Assembly (NCBI GenBank): GCA_016870675.1
Contig: VGAU01000020.1
Span: 1-14,012, forward strand
Direction of reading: 5' to 3'
DNA length: 14,012 nucleotides
Source of the DNA: Actinomycetota bacterium
Lineage (GTDB): Bacteria; Actinomycetota; Humimicrobiia; Humimicrobiales; Humimicrobiaceae
This document shows, one piece after another, positions 6,737 through 14,012 of this stretch (position 1 is its first letter; every line of letters begins with the position of its first letter). A program made the position numbers and the translations under genes. The notes under the pieces are model-generated. The model ran no database searches, was not told the origin of the DNA, and saw only the letters and a program-made list of their open reading frames with translations.

Positions 6737-8395
6737 TTAAACATCTTTAAAATATACTTTATTCTGCTTTAGTATTATATGTTTTTTCCAGTTTTTGTCA
6801 TCTTTATACTGGAAATCATTTCTCTGGTGTGTCCCTCTACTTTCTTCCCTTAAGTTTGCCGCTTTTATTATAAGGCTGGCTACAGTGAGCATATTGACAA
6901 ACTCCAGTATATCCTTATCTCTTTTGTTATAAAGATACCTGTTATTTAAATGAAGGCTTACAAATTCCTCTGCTTCTTTTAAGCCTTTTGTATCCCGCAG
7001 TATACCTACTTTCCTGGTCATAATATTTTTCAAGTCTGAAATAAAAGTTTTTATATCCAGCTTATTATCATTGAATTTACCAGCTTTGCTTTTTTTTATT
7101 TTAGCTTCATCCAAAAGCTTATTTATACATTCAATTGCTTTATTTTCATCCTCCGGGTTTTTTTGCTCCAGTTTTTTTTCTATGTCTTTATATATTTTCC
7201 AGCCATATACCAGACCTTCCATAAGAGAATTGCTTGCCAGTCTATTTGCACCATGCGCTCCTGTGGCAGCAGCCTCACCGCAGCAGTACAGGCCTTCTAT
7301 ATTTGTCTTTCCCTTGTAGTCAGTTTTAATTCCACCGTTTAAGTAATGCTCGGCTGGAGATACCTTGATTAAATCTTTTTTTAAGTCCAGGCCATTTTCC
7401 CTTAGTTTTGAGATTATGTTGGGAAAGCGTATTTTGAGGTGACTTTCAGGGATATGCGTAGCATCAAGATAAACATAATTACAACCGCTATTATCCATTA
7501 CTCTTATCATTTCCTTTACCACTATATCTCTTGGAGCCAGTTCCGCTCTTGGGTGCCTGCCGACCATAAATCTCGTTCCATGACAGTCCCTGAGATAAGC
7601 GCCTTCTCCTCTCAGGGCTTCACTTATCAAAAATAGTTTTGAGTCTTTTGTTTTAAATACTGTGGGGTGGAACTGGACAAATTCTATATCCATAATAGAG
7701 GTTCCTGCCCTGTATGCCATTGCAATACCATCTCCGGTTGATATTGGAGGGTTTGTGGAAAGATCATAAATCTGACCAATCCCACCGCTTGCAATTACAA
7801 TATTGGAAGCAGGGTGTATTTCAATCTTACCGGTATTTATATCCATACCCAGAACCCCTATACATTTGTTCTTATAAACTAATATATCCAGAACGAAATA
7901 TTCCGGGAGAAAATTTATCTGTTTTAAGCCCTTTGAGTGAGAAACTAATTTTTTCTCAAGCTCTTCTCCGGTAGCATCTCCTCCGGCATGAAGAATCCTG
8001 GGATAGCTGTGTCCTCCTTCAGTGGTCAGGCTTATCTCTCCTTCAGAAATGTCAAAATTTGTACCGATTTCTATTAAGTCCTCTATCATTCTTGGCGCAG
8101 TTTTCACCAGTATTTCCACTGCCTTCCTGTCACAGAGGCCCTGACCGGCGGTTATGGTATCTTCATAATGGTTTTTCCAGAAATCGGGTTTCTTGATAGC
8201 GGCAGCGATTCCGCCCTGGGCATACCAGGTTGTTGAATCAGAAAGGGAACTTTTGGTAAGAACTTTTATATTATTGTTTTCTGCCAGCCTCATTGCAGTA
8301 GAGAGACCTGCAATTCCACTGCCAATAACAATACAGTCGCAGTATTTGTGAATTTTCTGGCAAAATGATGGACTTATTAAATATCTTGGTAACAT
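6737..8395 (-). CDS. nadB: L-aspartate oxidase
   Basis: NadB is an FAD enzyme that oxidises L-aspartate to iminoaspartate, which NadA uses; anaerobes can use fumarate instead of oxygen as acceptor. Seen are the dinucleotide motif I-V-I-G-S-G-I-A-G-L-S (about 22-32), T-W-Y-A-Q-G-G-I-A-A-A, R-I-L-H-A-G-G-D-A-T-G, V-Q-F-H-P-T, E-A-L-R-G-E-G-A-Y-L-R and E-L-A-P-R-D-I-V. The FAD-binding end G-A-H-G-A-N-R-L-A-S-N-S-L-M-E-G is also present. A C-terminal helical domain follows, with H-Q-R-N-D-F near the end. The 552 residues slightly exceed the usual length of about 530-540. The ATG begins three bases after the nadA stop and has no good Shine-Dalgarno, so translation is probably coupled to nadA. No upstream in-frame alternative fits, because the FAD motif begins only about 20 residues in. 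Confidence 0.97.
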   Translation of the reverse strand: MLPRYLISPSFCQKIHKYCDCIVIGSGIAGLSTAMRLAENNNIKVLTKSSLSDSTTWYAQGGIAAAIKKPDFWKNHYEDTITAGQGLCDRKAVEILVKTAPRMIEDLIEIGTNFDISEGEISLTTEGGHSYPRILHAGGDATGEELEKKLVSHSKGLKQINFLPEYFVLDILVYKNKCIGVLGMDINTGKIEIHPASNIVIASGGIGQIYDLSTNPPISTGDGIAMAYRAGTSIMDIEFVQFHPTVFKTKDSKLFLISEALRGEGAYLRDCHGTRFMVGRHPRAELAPRDIVVKEMIRVMDNSGCNYVYLDATHIPESHLKIRFPNIISKLRENGLDLKKDLIKVSPAEHYLNGGIKTDYKGKTNIEGLYCCGEAAATGAHGANRLASNSLMEGLVYGWKIYKDIEKKLEQKNPEDENKAIECINKLLDEAKIKKSKAGKFNDNKLDIKTFISDLKNIMTRKVGILRDTKGLKEAEEFVSLHLNNRYLYNKRDKDILEFVNMLTVASLIIKAANLREESRGTHQRNDFQYKDDKNWKKHIILKQNKVYFKDV

Positions 8396-8398
8396 AAT

Positions 8399-9313
8399 TT
8401 ATTTTATGGCTATCATCCTGTCAATAGCCGATCTAGCTTTTTGAATGATTTCTTCCGGCACTTTTATTTCATATCTCTCATCTTCCAGTGACCAGAGAAC
8501 TTTTTCAAGGTTTATAAGTTTCATATTGGGGCATATGGCTTTGCTGGTGGCGGGATAGAAAGTCTTATGTGGATTCTCCTTTTTTAGTCTGTATAATATT
8601 CCAATCTCTGTTCCGATTATAAATTTCTTTTTTTCACTGTTTTTTATATATTTTAACATTCCTCCGGTAGAAGCCACTTTATCAGCAATACTTATTACAT
8701 CCGGTTTGCATTCCGGATGTAATATAACTGCAGCATCCAGGTGCTCTTTTTTAAGCTGAATGATTTCCTTAAAATTAATCATAACGTGGGTAGGACAATA
8801 TCCATTCCATAATATAAGTTTTCTGCCTGTCTGACTCTGAACGTAACTTCCCAGGTACTTATCCGGTATGAATATTATTTCTTTGTTTTTAGGAATGGAT
8901 TTTATTACATTTACTGCATTTGAAGAGGTACAGCAAATATCACTTAAAGCTTTAACTTCAGCAGTGGTATTTACATAACACACTACAACAGCATCAGGGT
9001 GTTCATTTCTTAGCTTCTTAAGCTGAGTTGCATTAATCATATCAGCCATGGGGCATCCGCTGCTTTTATCAGGGAGAAGAACTTTTTTAGCAGGAGATAA
9101 TATTTTGGCAGTTTCGGCCATAAAATGAACTCCGCAGAATACTATAATCTTACACTGTGCTTTTGATGCTTCTATGCTTAACTCGAGAGAATCTCCCACA
9201 AAGTCTGCTATATCCTGTACTTCGCCAATTTGATAATTGTGAGCCAGTATAATGGCGTTCTTTTTTGTTTTTAGTTTGATAATATTATCAAAAAGCTCAA
9301 GGTTTATATTCAT
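8399..9313 (-). CDS. nadA: Quinolinate synthase A
   Basis: NadA is a [4Fe-4S] enzyme that condenses iminoaspartate with dihydroxyacetone phosphate to quinolinate. The 304-residue form is the short, three-cysteine type found in thermophiles and anaerobes. Expected cluster ligands are visible: Cys87 in S-G-C-P-M-A, Cys173 in G-Y-C-P-T-H and Cys261 in A-I-C-P-N-M, with spacing close to Cys83/170/256 of the Thermotoga enzyme. Other hallmarks are A-H-N-Y-Q near residue 24, F-C-G-V-H-F-M-A-E-T-A near 60, V-V-C-Y-V-N-T-T-A near 110, H-P-E-C near 199, S-T-G-G-M and G-T-E-I-G near 234. A clear AGAGGA (complement of 9321-9326) lies seven bases before the ATG. It is the first gene of the operon, so the operon promoter should lie in 9314-9603. 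Confidence 0.97.
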   Translation of the reverse strand: MNINLELFDNIIKLKTKKNAIILAHNYQIGEVQDIADFVGDSLELSIEASKAQCKIIVFCGVHFMAETAKILSPAKKVLLPDKSSGCPMADMINATQLKKLRNEHPDAVVVCYVNTTAEVKALSDICCTSSNAVNVIKSIPKNKEIIFIPDKYLGSYVQSQTGRKLILWNGYCPTHVMINFKEIIQLKKEHLDAAVILHPECKPDVISIADKVASTGGMLKYIKNSEKKKFIIGTEIGILYRLKKENPHKTFYPATSKAICPNMKLINLEKVLWSLEDERYEIKVPEEIIQKARSAIDRMIAIK

Positions 9314-9320
9314 ATTTTTT

Positions 9321-9326
9321 TCCTCT
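9321..9326 (-). promoter_or_regulatory. Ribosome binding site of nadA
   Basis: AGAGGA on the minus strand sits seven bases before the nadA ATG at 9313. It is the strongest ribosome binding site of the operon and confirms the start choice. Confidence 0.6.
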
Positions 9327-9366
9327 TATACAATATATATATAATGGGTATATAGTAGGAACGCTT

Positions 9367-9383
9367 TTGTTATTTTAAAACAA
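9367..9383. promoter_or_regulatory. Palindrome TTGTT-N7-AACAA upstream of nadA, candidate operator
   Basis: TTGTT (9367-9371) and AACAA (9379-9383) are perfect 5-bp arms around seven A/T bases, about 55 bp upstream of the nadA start and inside the 290-bp divergent gap to topA. The position suits a repressor or promoter element for the nad operon. It does not match an NAD-regulator site that I can name, and short A/T palindromes arise easily here. The rest of 9314-9603 is AT-rich with several TATAAT-like runs and no recognisable RNA gene. Confidence 0.25.
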
Positions 9384-9592
9384 CATTTATAAAATTAAAA
9401 TAAGCACTTTATTATATTTTATTATATCTGAAAACAGAATCAGTATTTTTCTATCAGATAAATATAGATTCGGTAAAAAAAGAAATTAAAAAAAGCTTAT
9501 CAGCTTGAAAGATTTATTTATTTTTCTTTTAATGTTATTATTTCAAATTCAGATACATTTAATTAAAATTTAAATTACCTATATATTTTGGT

Positions 9593-9597
9593 AGGGA
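9593..9597 (+). promoter_or_regulatory. Ribosome binding site supporting the TTG start of topA
   Basis: AGGGA lies six bases before the TTG at 9604. An in-frame TAG at 9598-9600 excludes any upstream extension, and the family N-terminus (K-L-I-I-S-E-K) begins at the second codon. The gene therefore starts at TTG. Confidence 0.65.
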
Positions 9598-9603
9598 TAG
9601 TTT

Positions 9604-11676
9604 TTGAAACTGATTATAAGTGAGAAAGAAATAGCAGCTAGAAGAATTGCGCATATACTTGCCGGAAATGGTGTAGACCAGGAAAAAATATATGGGGTTC
9701 CCGTCCATCACTTCAAGCTCAGTGGTGAAGACTATAGAGTCATTGGGCTTAAAGGTCATATACTGAAAGTGGATTTTCCGAAGGAATATGCAAATTGGTT
9801 TAAAGTAGACCCGATAGAGCTTATTGATGCTGAAATAGAAAAAATTCCCATCCAGAAAAAGATAATCCAGGCACTGAATAAAATTTCCAGTGATGCTGAT
9901 GAGATTATCATAGCCACAGACTATGACAGAGAGGGTGAGCTTATTGGCTATGATGCAATGCAGCTGGTAAAAGAAAAAAACGCTCTTGCTCCTGCAAAAA
10001 GGGCAAAGTTTTCAGCAATTACTCCAAAAGATATAAACCAGGCATTTTCAAAACTGGGAAAAATTGATCTGGATCTTGCTTTTGCAGGAAGGGCAAGGCA
10101 GGATATTGACCTGATATGGGGAGCTACACTAACACGCTTTATATCCCTTGCCACCTATCAGATTAAGGATAAATTTCTTTCGGTGGGAAGGGTACAAACT
10201 CCCACTCTCGCTCTTGTTGTAGACAGAGAGCTGGAAATAAAATCATTTATCCCCACTCCTTATTGGGTTGTAAGTGTAAAGCTTAAAACAGAATCCGGTG
10301 AAGAATTTGAGGCCACTCATAAGAAAAAAAGATTTTTAAAGAAAGAAGATGCACATGGTGTTTTTGTTAAGCTGGGCGACAGGGGAACTGTCCTGGAAAT
10401 AAATGAAAGTATTAGAGATATAAAACCCCCAACGCCTTTTAACACCACTGCCCTTATAATAAGCGGAAGTTCAATTGGCTTTAGTGCGTCAAAGACTATA
10501 AATATTGCTGAAAACCTGTATATGAACGGTTATATAAGTTACCCACGGACTGATAACACGGTTTATCCTTCCTCGATAGATGTAAAAGAGATCGCAAGGA
10601 TGCTTGGTAGTTCCGGTGAATATTCCCTGATGTCTGAAGCTGTCCTTGCGCAGAAGAAGATTATAGCAAGCCGGGGCAAAAGAAGATCAACAGACCATCC
10701 ACCAATTCATCCTACATCAGTTGCAAAAAAAGCCAACTTGAGCAGTGATGAGTGGAGGCTGTATGATCTGATTGTAAGAAGATTTATATGCACCCTGCTT
10801 CCTGCAGCAAAAATTAAAATTATAATTGCAACTATTGATATAAATGGAGAGCCATTTATTGCCAATGGCTCCAACATTATAGATGAAAGCTGGATAAAGT
10901 TTTATTCGTACTATAAGTATAAAGATGTTTTTATTCCACAGCTTAGAGAAGAACAAATAATAACTGTCACCGGTAAGGAATTGCTGGATAAAGAAACCAA
11001 ACCACCAGTAAGGTATACCCAGGGAAGGCTGGTTGAAAAAATGGAAGAACTTGGTCTGGGTACAAAGGCAACCCGCCATACAATTATACAAAACTTAATC
11101 CTGAGAGGATATGTAAGTGGAAATCCTCTCCAGCCTTCTGAAAAAGCTATTGCAGTAGTCAAGATGTTAAAAAAACATGCTGAAAAGATATCATCCCCGG
11201 ATATGACTTCAGAGCTGGAAATGTATATGGATGGTATTGTAAACGGGGATGAGACTAAGAAGGATGTTGTGGATAGGTCAAGAAAGATGTTAAGTGAAGT
11301 AATGACTGTTCTTCAAAATGAAAAGGATGAGATATCACAGGAGATAAAAAAAGGAATCAGAGAAGATCTGGCAGTGGGTAAATGTCCGGGTGAAAATTGT
11401 AATGGGGATTTAATTGTCAGAACCGCAAGAAAAACAAAGAAAAGATTTATAGGATGCAATGCTTATCCCGGGTGCAGAACTACATTTTCACTTCCGCAGA
11501 AGGGTCTTTTGGTTACGACAAGGGAAGAGTGTAAGCATTGTGGATATCCTATAGTTAAAATTATAAATAAAGGGAGAAAACCCTGGGATTTATGTATAAA
11601 TCCGGATTGTCCTGGAAAAGATGAGAAATATAAAAACTACAACAATAATAAAGGAAGCGAAAAGGCTTCTGATTGA
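9604..11676 (+). CDS. topA: DNA topoisomerase I, archaeal type (type IA)
   Basis: Type IA topoisomerase relaxes negative supercoils by a transient 5'-phosphotyrosine break. The Toprim domain (1-150) has Glu7 in I-S-E-K and the metal triad D-Y-D-R-E (106-110) in A-T-D-Y-D-R-E-G-E-L-I-G. The next block, G-R-A-R-Q-D-I-D-L-I-W-G-A-T-L-T-R-F-I-S-L-A (162-183), plus S-V-G-R-V-Q-T-P-T-L-A and the active-site Y-I-S-Y-P-R-T-D-N-T-V-Y (catalytic Tyr313), match archaeal topoisomerase I far better than usual bacterial TopA. The latter has D-P-D-R-E and I-T-Y-M-R-T-D. The C-terminus carries two zinc-ribbon modules, C-P-G-E-N-C...G-C-x-x-Y-P-G-C and C-K-H-C...L-C-I-N-P-D-C, as in archaeal enzymes. The 690 residues appear complete. 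The start is TTG. The last 56 bp overlap the fumarase alpha gene in another frame, which implies co-transcription. Acquisition from archaea is an inference. Confidence 0.95.
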   Translation: MKLIISEKEIAARRIAHILAGNGVDQEKIYGVPVHHFKLSGEDYRVIGLKGHILKVDFPKEYANWFKVDPIELIDAEIEKIPIQKKIIQALNKISSDADEIIIATDYDREGELIGYDAMQLVKEKNALAPAKRAKFSAITPKDINQAFSKLGKIDLDLAFAGRARQDIDLIWGATLTRFISLATYQIKDKFLSVGRVQTPTLALVVDRELEIKSFIPTPYWVVSVKLKTESGEEFEATHKKKRFLKKEDAHGVFVKLGDRGTVLEINESIRDIKPPTPFNTTALIISGSSIGFSASKTINIAENLYMNGYISYPRTDNTVYPSSIDVKEIARMLGSSGEYSLMSEAVLAQKKIIASRGKRRSTDHPPIHPTSVAKKANLSSDEWRLYDLIVRRFICTLLPAAKIKIIIATIDINGEPFIANGSNIIDESWIKFYSYYKYKDVFIPQLREEQIITVTGKELLDKETKPPVRYTQGRLVEKMEELGLGTKATRHTIIQNLILRGYVSGNPLQPSEKAIAVVKMLKKHAEKISSPDMTSELEMYMDGIVNGDETKKDVVDRSRKMLSEVMTVLQNEKDEISQEIKKGIREDLAVGKCPGENCNGDLIVRTARKTKKRFIGCNAYPGCRTTFSLPQKGLLVTTREECKHCGYPIVKIINKGRKPWDLCINPDCPGKDEKYKNYNNNKGSEKASD

Positions 11677-12478
11677 AGCAAGTTTTAATCTTCCTTGTGA
11701 TATTATAGAGGCTGTTAAGAGCGCTGCTAAGAAAGAGATTAGTGAGAGAGCTAAAAAAATCCTTGAACTTACTTTAGAAAATGCAAAAATTGCAAGAAAA
11801 CAAAAACTCCCCTTATGCCAGGATTGTGGCCTTGTTTATATTGATCTTGATATTGGTCCTGATATCTGTATTGAGGACAGCAGCAATTTAAATAACTTAT
11901 TGAACCAGGCAGTAGCAGATATTTATATCAGTAATTATCTTAGAAAATCAATAGTTTCTGATCCGTTATATGAGAGAAAAAACACTTCAGGCAACACCCC
12001 TGCAATCATTAGTACCAGTTTTACTTCCAGTCCTGGTCTTCATATAAAAATATATTTAAAAGGAGGAGGTAGTGAAAATTGTTCCTATCTTTATATGCTG
12101 AATCCATCAACCGGAGAGGATGAAATAATTAACCTGGTTTTAGATGTGGTAAAAAAGAATGTTACTAAATGCTGCCCGCCGGTAATTGTTGGTATTGGAG
12201 TTGGCGGGACGTCTTCAGAAGTGGTCAAACTTGCAAGGACAGCCAGCTTTAGAAATCTAGAGATCAGGAATCCGGATAAAAGATACAGGCAGTTAGAAAA
12301 GAAAATACTGGGCGCAATAAATGAGACTGGAATAGGACCACAGGGTCTGGGCGGAAAAACAACTGCTCTGGTCTGCAATATAGAGTATGCTCCCTGTCAT
12401 ATGGCTTCCTTCCCGCTGGCAGTTTTTATGGGCTGTCATTCCACAAGAAGGGCTGACTCAAAAATATCGCCGCCATAA
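11621..12478 (+). CDS. Fumarate hydratase class I, alpha subunit (iron-sulfur)
   Basis: This is the alpha subunit of the two-part [4Fe-4S] hydro-lyase family, which interconverts fumarate and malate; tartrate dehydratase is a close alternative. Seen are L-P-L-C-Q-D-C-G (63-70, Cys66 as likely cluster ligand), D-P-L-Y-E-R-K-N-T-S-G-N-T-P-A (114-128), K-G-G-G-S-E-N (147-153) and C-C-P-P-V-I-V-G-I-G-V-G-G (184-196). G-I-G-P-Q-G-L-G-G-K-T-T-A-L and C-H-M-A-S-F-P-L-A-V follow near the end. The 285 residues are normal. The start at 11621 fits the family N-terminus (M-R-x-I, then I-E-A-x-F-x-L-P) and lies inside topA, overlapping it by 56 bp. The last 14 residues overlap the antisense beta gene by 43 bp. 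Its normal partner follows on the same strand in most genomes; here it is inverted. Confidence 0.93.
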   Translation: MRNIKTTTIIKEAKRLLIEASFNLPCDIIEAVKSAAKKEISERAKKILELTLENAKIARKQKLPLCQDCGLVYIDLDIGPDICIEDSSNLNNLLNQAVADIYISNYLRKSIVSDPLYERKNTSGNTPAIISTSFTSSPGLHIKIYLKGGGSENCSYLYMLNPSTGEDEIINLVLDVVKKNVTKCCPPVIVGIGVGGTSSEVVKLARTASFRNLEIRNPDKRYRQLEKKILGAINETGIGPQGLGGKTTALVCNIEYAPCHMASFPLAVFMGCHSTRRADSKISPP

Positions 12479-12987
12479 ATGTCGTAAGCTACAAACAGAG
12501 GCAAATCTTCTACTACTATCTCATGTACTGCTTCTGCCCCCAAATCACTATATGCAATGATTTTAATATCTTTTACTTTTGTAGAAAGATATGCGGAAAT
12601 GCCTCCTACTGATACAAGATAAACAGACTTATATTTTTTTAGAAGTTCCTTTATCTTATCGCTTCTCCTGCCTTTTCCTATCATTGCTTTAAGTTCTGCC
12701 TTAAGCAGTGGTTCGGTTAAATTATCCATTCTGGCGCTGGTGGTGGGACCAATACTTCCGCTCTTTTTGCCGGGAGGGGTCGGTGAGGGACCTACATAAA
12801 ATACAGTCTTATTTTTTAAATCAAAGGGCAATTTTTTATGGTACCTGATAGCTTCAACAATTCTCTTGTGAGCTGCATCTCTTGCTCCGAGTATAATACC
12901 ACTTAAGTAAACAGTATCTCCGGCTTTTAATTTTCTGATCTTTTCTTCTGTCAGCGGTGTAGATAATCTGTAAGTATTGCAACTCAT
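12436..12987 (-). CDS. Fumarate hydratase class I, beta subunit
   Basis: This partner subunit of the iron-sulfur fumarase corresponds to the C-terminal domain of one-chain class I enzymes. Seen are the core L-S-G-I-I-L-G-A-R-D-A-A-H-K-R (28-42), Y-V-G-P-S-P-T-P-P-G-K-K-S-G-S-I-G-P-T-T-S-A-R-M-D (63-88) and M-I-G-K-G-R-R-S (102-109). The S-V-G-G-I-S-A-Y, Y-S-D-L-G-A-E-A-V and L-P-L-F-V-A-Y-D blocks follow. Length 183 is typical. It is read on the minus strand, convergent with alpha, and its 3' end overlaps the alpha 3' end by 43 bp; both ends look intact. The minus strand carries AGGAAGA (complement of 12998-13004) ten bases before the ATG. The LppM-like gene ends 30 bp upstream on the same strand, so the two are probably one transcript. 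Confidence 0.93.
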   Translation of the reverse strand: MSCNTYRLSTPLTEEKIRKLKAGDTVYLSGIILGARDAAHKRIVEAIRYHKKLPFDLKNKTVFYVGPSPTPPGKKSGSIGPTTSARMDNLTEPLLKAELKAMIGKGRRSDKIKELLKKYKSVYLVSVGGISAYLSTKVKDIKIIAYSDLGAEAVHEIVVEDLPLFVAYDIYGGDIFESALLVE

Positions 12988-13017
12988 TTTTTAACGGTCT
13001 TCCTAATCCTTCCAGTT

Positions 13018-13857
13018 TTACTCATCATCAGTATTAAAATATCTGTCTCTTTTAAAATAATTGTCATAGGAATACAGCGGTTTTCTGGCAGGAGGTGGTT
13101 TTTTACTTCTCCTTGAGCTAAAGACTAACATAAAAATTATAAAAATTATAAATAAGCCAATAATACCTAAAATTACAATTAAAAAATAGGTCAGCAGTTT
13201 TGTTTTTCTACCTTCTATATATATTTTTTTCTCATCACCATATTTTATATTCCATATGGCAATGTTATTATCCCCAATTATATCTGCATTGTGGCTGGTT
13301 ATTTTTACCGGAAGTTTTACCTGATAGGTTATATTTAAAATATTACTGTCTGCTTTAGCCAGATCATTAATCCGATTGTAGTCAGAATTTATATCTGAAG
13401 AGGCAAGGAGTGTCTCATCTATTTTCATATCTATATAATCTTCAAAGAAATATTCTCTATGAAAGAAGTAATCAACTTTTTCCAGTTTGGCATAGAATCT
13501 TTCAGGAGGAGTTTCAGAGAAATTATCTATTGAAATATGCTGGAGAAAGTTTATGTCTTCAAAAATAATAGTGGAACTGAAGTGGGTATAGTCTTCTTCT
13601 TCATAAGTTTTATATTCTCCTTCCGGGAGTTTTTCAAATATCTTGTCAATGAGGGATTGATTCTGGCCCAGGATCACCCCGATCTTCTGGATATACTCTG
13701 TTTTAACTGCTATATCAATAGTCCTGGTGCCGGAACAGTCAGAATTTATCTGGGTAAAAATATCAATTAGCGCCTCGTCGCAGGAAGAAATGAATGGGAT
13801 TATAAATAGGAATAAAATTAAAATTATTAAAATTTTTAAATATTTTGATTTTGCCAT
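13018..13857 (-). CDS. LppM-like (DUF3153-like) lipoprotein with C-terminal membrane helix
   Basis: The 279 residues begin with a lipoprotein signal peptide ending I-S-S-C (lipid Cys26). An extracytoplasmic domain of about 190 residues follows, then a membrane helix at about 221-247 and a basic, Pro-rich cytoplasmic tail (S-S-R-R-S-K-K-P-P-P-A-R-K-P). The domain starts with Q-I-N-S-D-C-S-G-T-R-T-I (a DGSG-like start) and ends with V-K-L-P-V-K-I-T-S-H-N-A-D...A-I-W-N-I-K-Y-G. This layout resembles mycobacterial LppM and DUF3153 proteins; the assignment rests on pattern memory and is moderate. Its role is unknown; an envelope structural or sensing role is possible. It is upstream of fumarase beta on the same strand, with 30 bp between. 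The 155 bp from its start to the window end hold no gene. Confidence 0.7.
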   Translation of the reverse strand: MAKSKYLKILIILILFLFIIPFISSCDEALIDIFTQINSDCSGTRTIDIAVKTEYIQKIGVILGQNQSLIDKIFEKLPEGEYKTYEEEDYTHFSSTIIFEDINFLQHISIDNFSETPPERFYAKLEKVDYFFHREYFFEDYIDMKIDETLLASSDINSDYNRINDLAKADSNILNITYQVKLPVKITSHNADIIGDNNIAIWNIKYGDEKKIYIEGRKTKLLTYFLIVILGIIGLFIIFIIFMLVFSSRRSKKPPPARKPLYSYDNYFKRDRYFNTDDE

Positions 13858-14012
13858 GGTCTCTTTATCGTATTTATAAATAATTCTAACATATCGAATA
13901 TTAATATTATAGAAAAAGTTGGCAATTCATTATGTTTAACCTATTTTATTAATGAAAGATGTTAAGAATAATTTCCATGCGTAAATAAAAATGAAACTAA
14001 AATTGGTTTATT

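Noticed and set aside
6367..6750. Plus-strand 127-aa open frame across nadC
   Set aside because: Antisense to the conserved NadC sequence; its composition is the mirror of the real codons.
9493..9506. AAGCT-TATC-AGCTT hairpin in the nadA-topA gap as a terminator
   Set aside because: The stem is only five weak pairs with no adjoining T-tract, and no gene ends there to be terminated.
10717..11162. Two minus-strand open frames inside topA
   Set aside because: They overlap conserved topoisomerase sequence and show no independent motif or start signal.
13537..13770. Plus-strand 77-aa open frame inside the LppM-like gene
   Set aside because: Antisense to the lipoprotein gene and without domain features.

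Overview
The window comes from a low-G+C bacterium (about one third G+C by eye, with strongly A/T-biased third codon positions). It is bacterial rather than archaeal: it encodes a murein lytic transglycosylase, three proteins with lipoprotein-type signal peptides and a complete NadA-NadB-NadC quinolinate pathway. Two details hint at an anaerobe with archaeal gene exchange: a DNA topoisomerase I of the archaeal sequence type, and an oxygen-sensitive two-subunit class I (iron-sulfur) fumarase. The exact lineage cannot be fixed from the sequence. Little-cultivated anaerobic groups such as Atribacterota or deep Actinomycetota would fit, but that is only a guess.

Layout. Positions 1-1560 hold a small PLDc_N-like membrane protein (+, start codon cut by the window edge), a 66-aa single-span membrane protein (-) and a queuosine-precursor transporter of the YhhQ family (+). 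Positions 1572-5001 hold two minus-strand envelope genes: a DUF1287 (NlpC/P60-like) protein whose expected catalytic residues seem to be replaced, and a large TPR-rich Slt-type lytic transglycosylase with a lipoprotein signal. Both have a TATAAT box only 9-10 bases before the start codon, suggesting leaderless or nearly leaderless transcripts. Positions 5222-5803 hold a 5'-truncated remnant of an AlbA_2/HATPase_c_4/winged-helix ATP-binding protein, ending in a GGGCTC repeat and a weak terminator. Positions 5847-9313 are the tight minus-strand operon nadA-nadB-nadC, which makes nicotinate mononucleotide from aspartate and dihydroxyacetone phosphate.

Positions 9604-12478 carry archaeal-type topA (+), which overlaps the fumarase alpha gene by 56 bp in another frame. 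The fumarase beta gene lies on the opposite strand and overlaps the 3' end of alpha tail-to-tail by 43 bp, so the two subunits of one enzyme must be made from two opposing transcripts. Beta is preceded on its own strand by an LppM-like (DUF3153-like) membrane lipoprotein gene (13018-13857).

Most genes are ordinary housekeeping genes: NAD synthesis, fumarate/malate interconversion, DNA topology, wall turnover and queuosine salvage. No CRISPR array, tRNA, rRNA, insertion sequence or defence cassette was seen. The most unusual points are the convergent overlapping fumarase subunits, the archaeal-type topoisomerase, the apparently catalytically altered DUF1287 protein and the truncated ATP-binding regulator.
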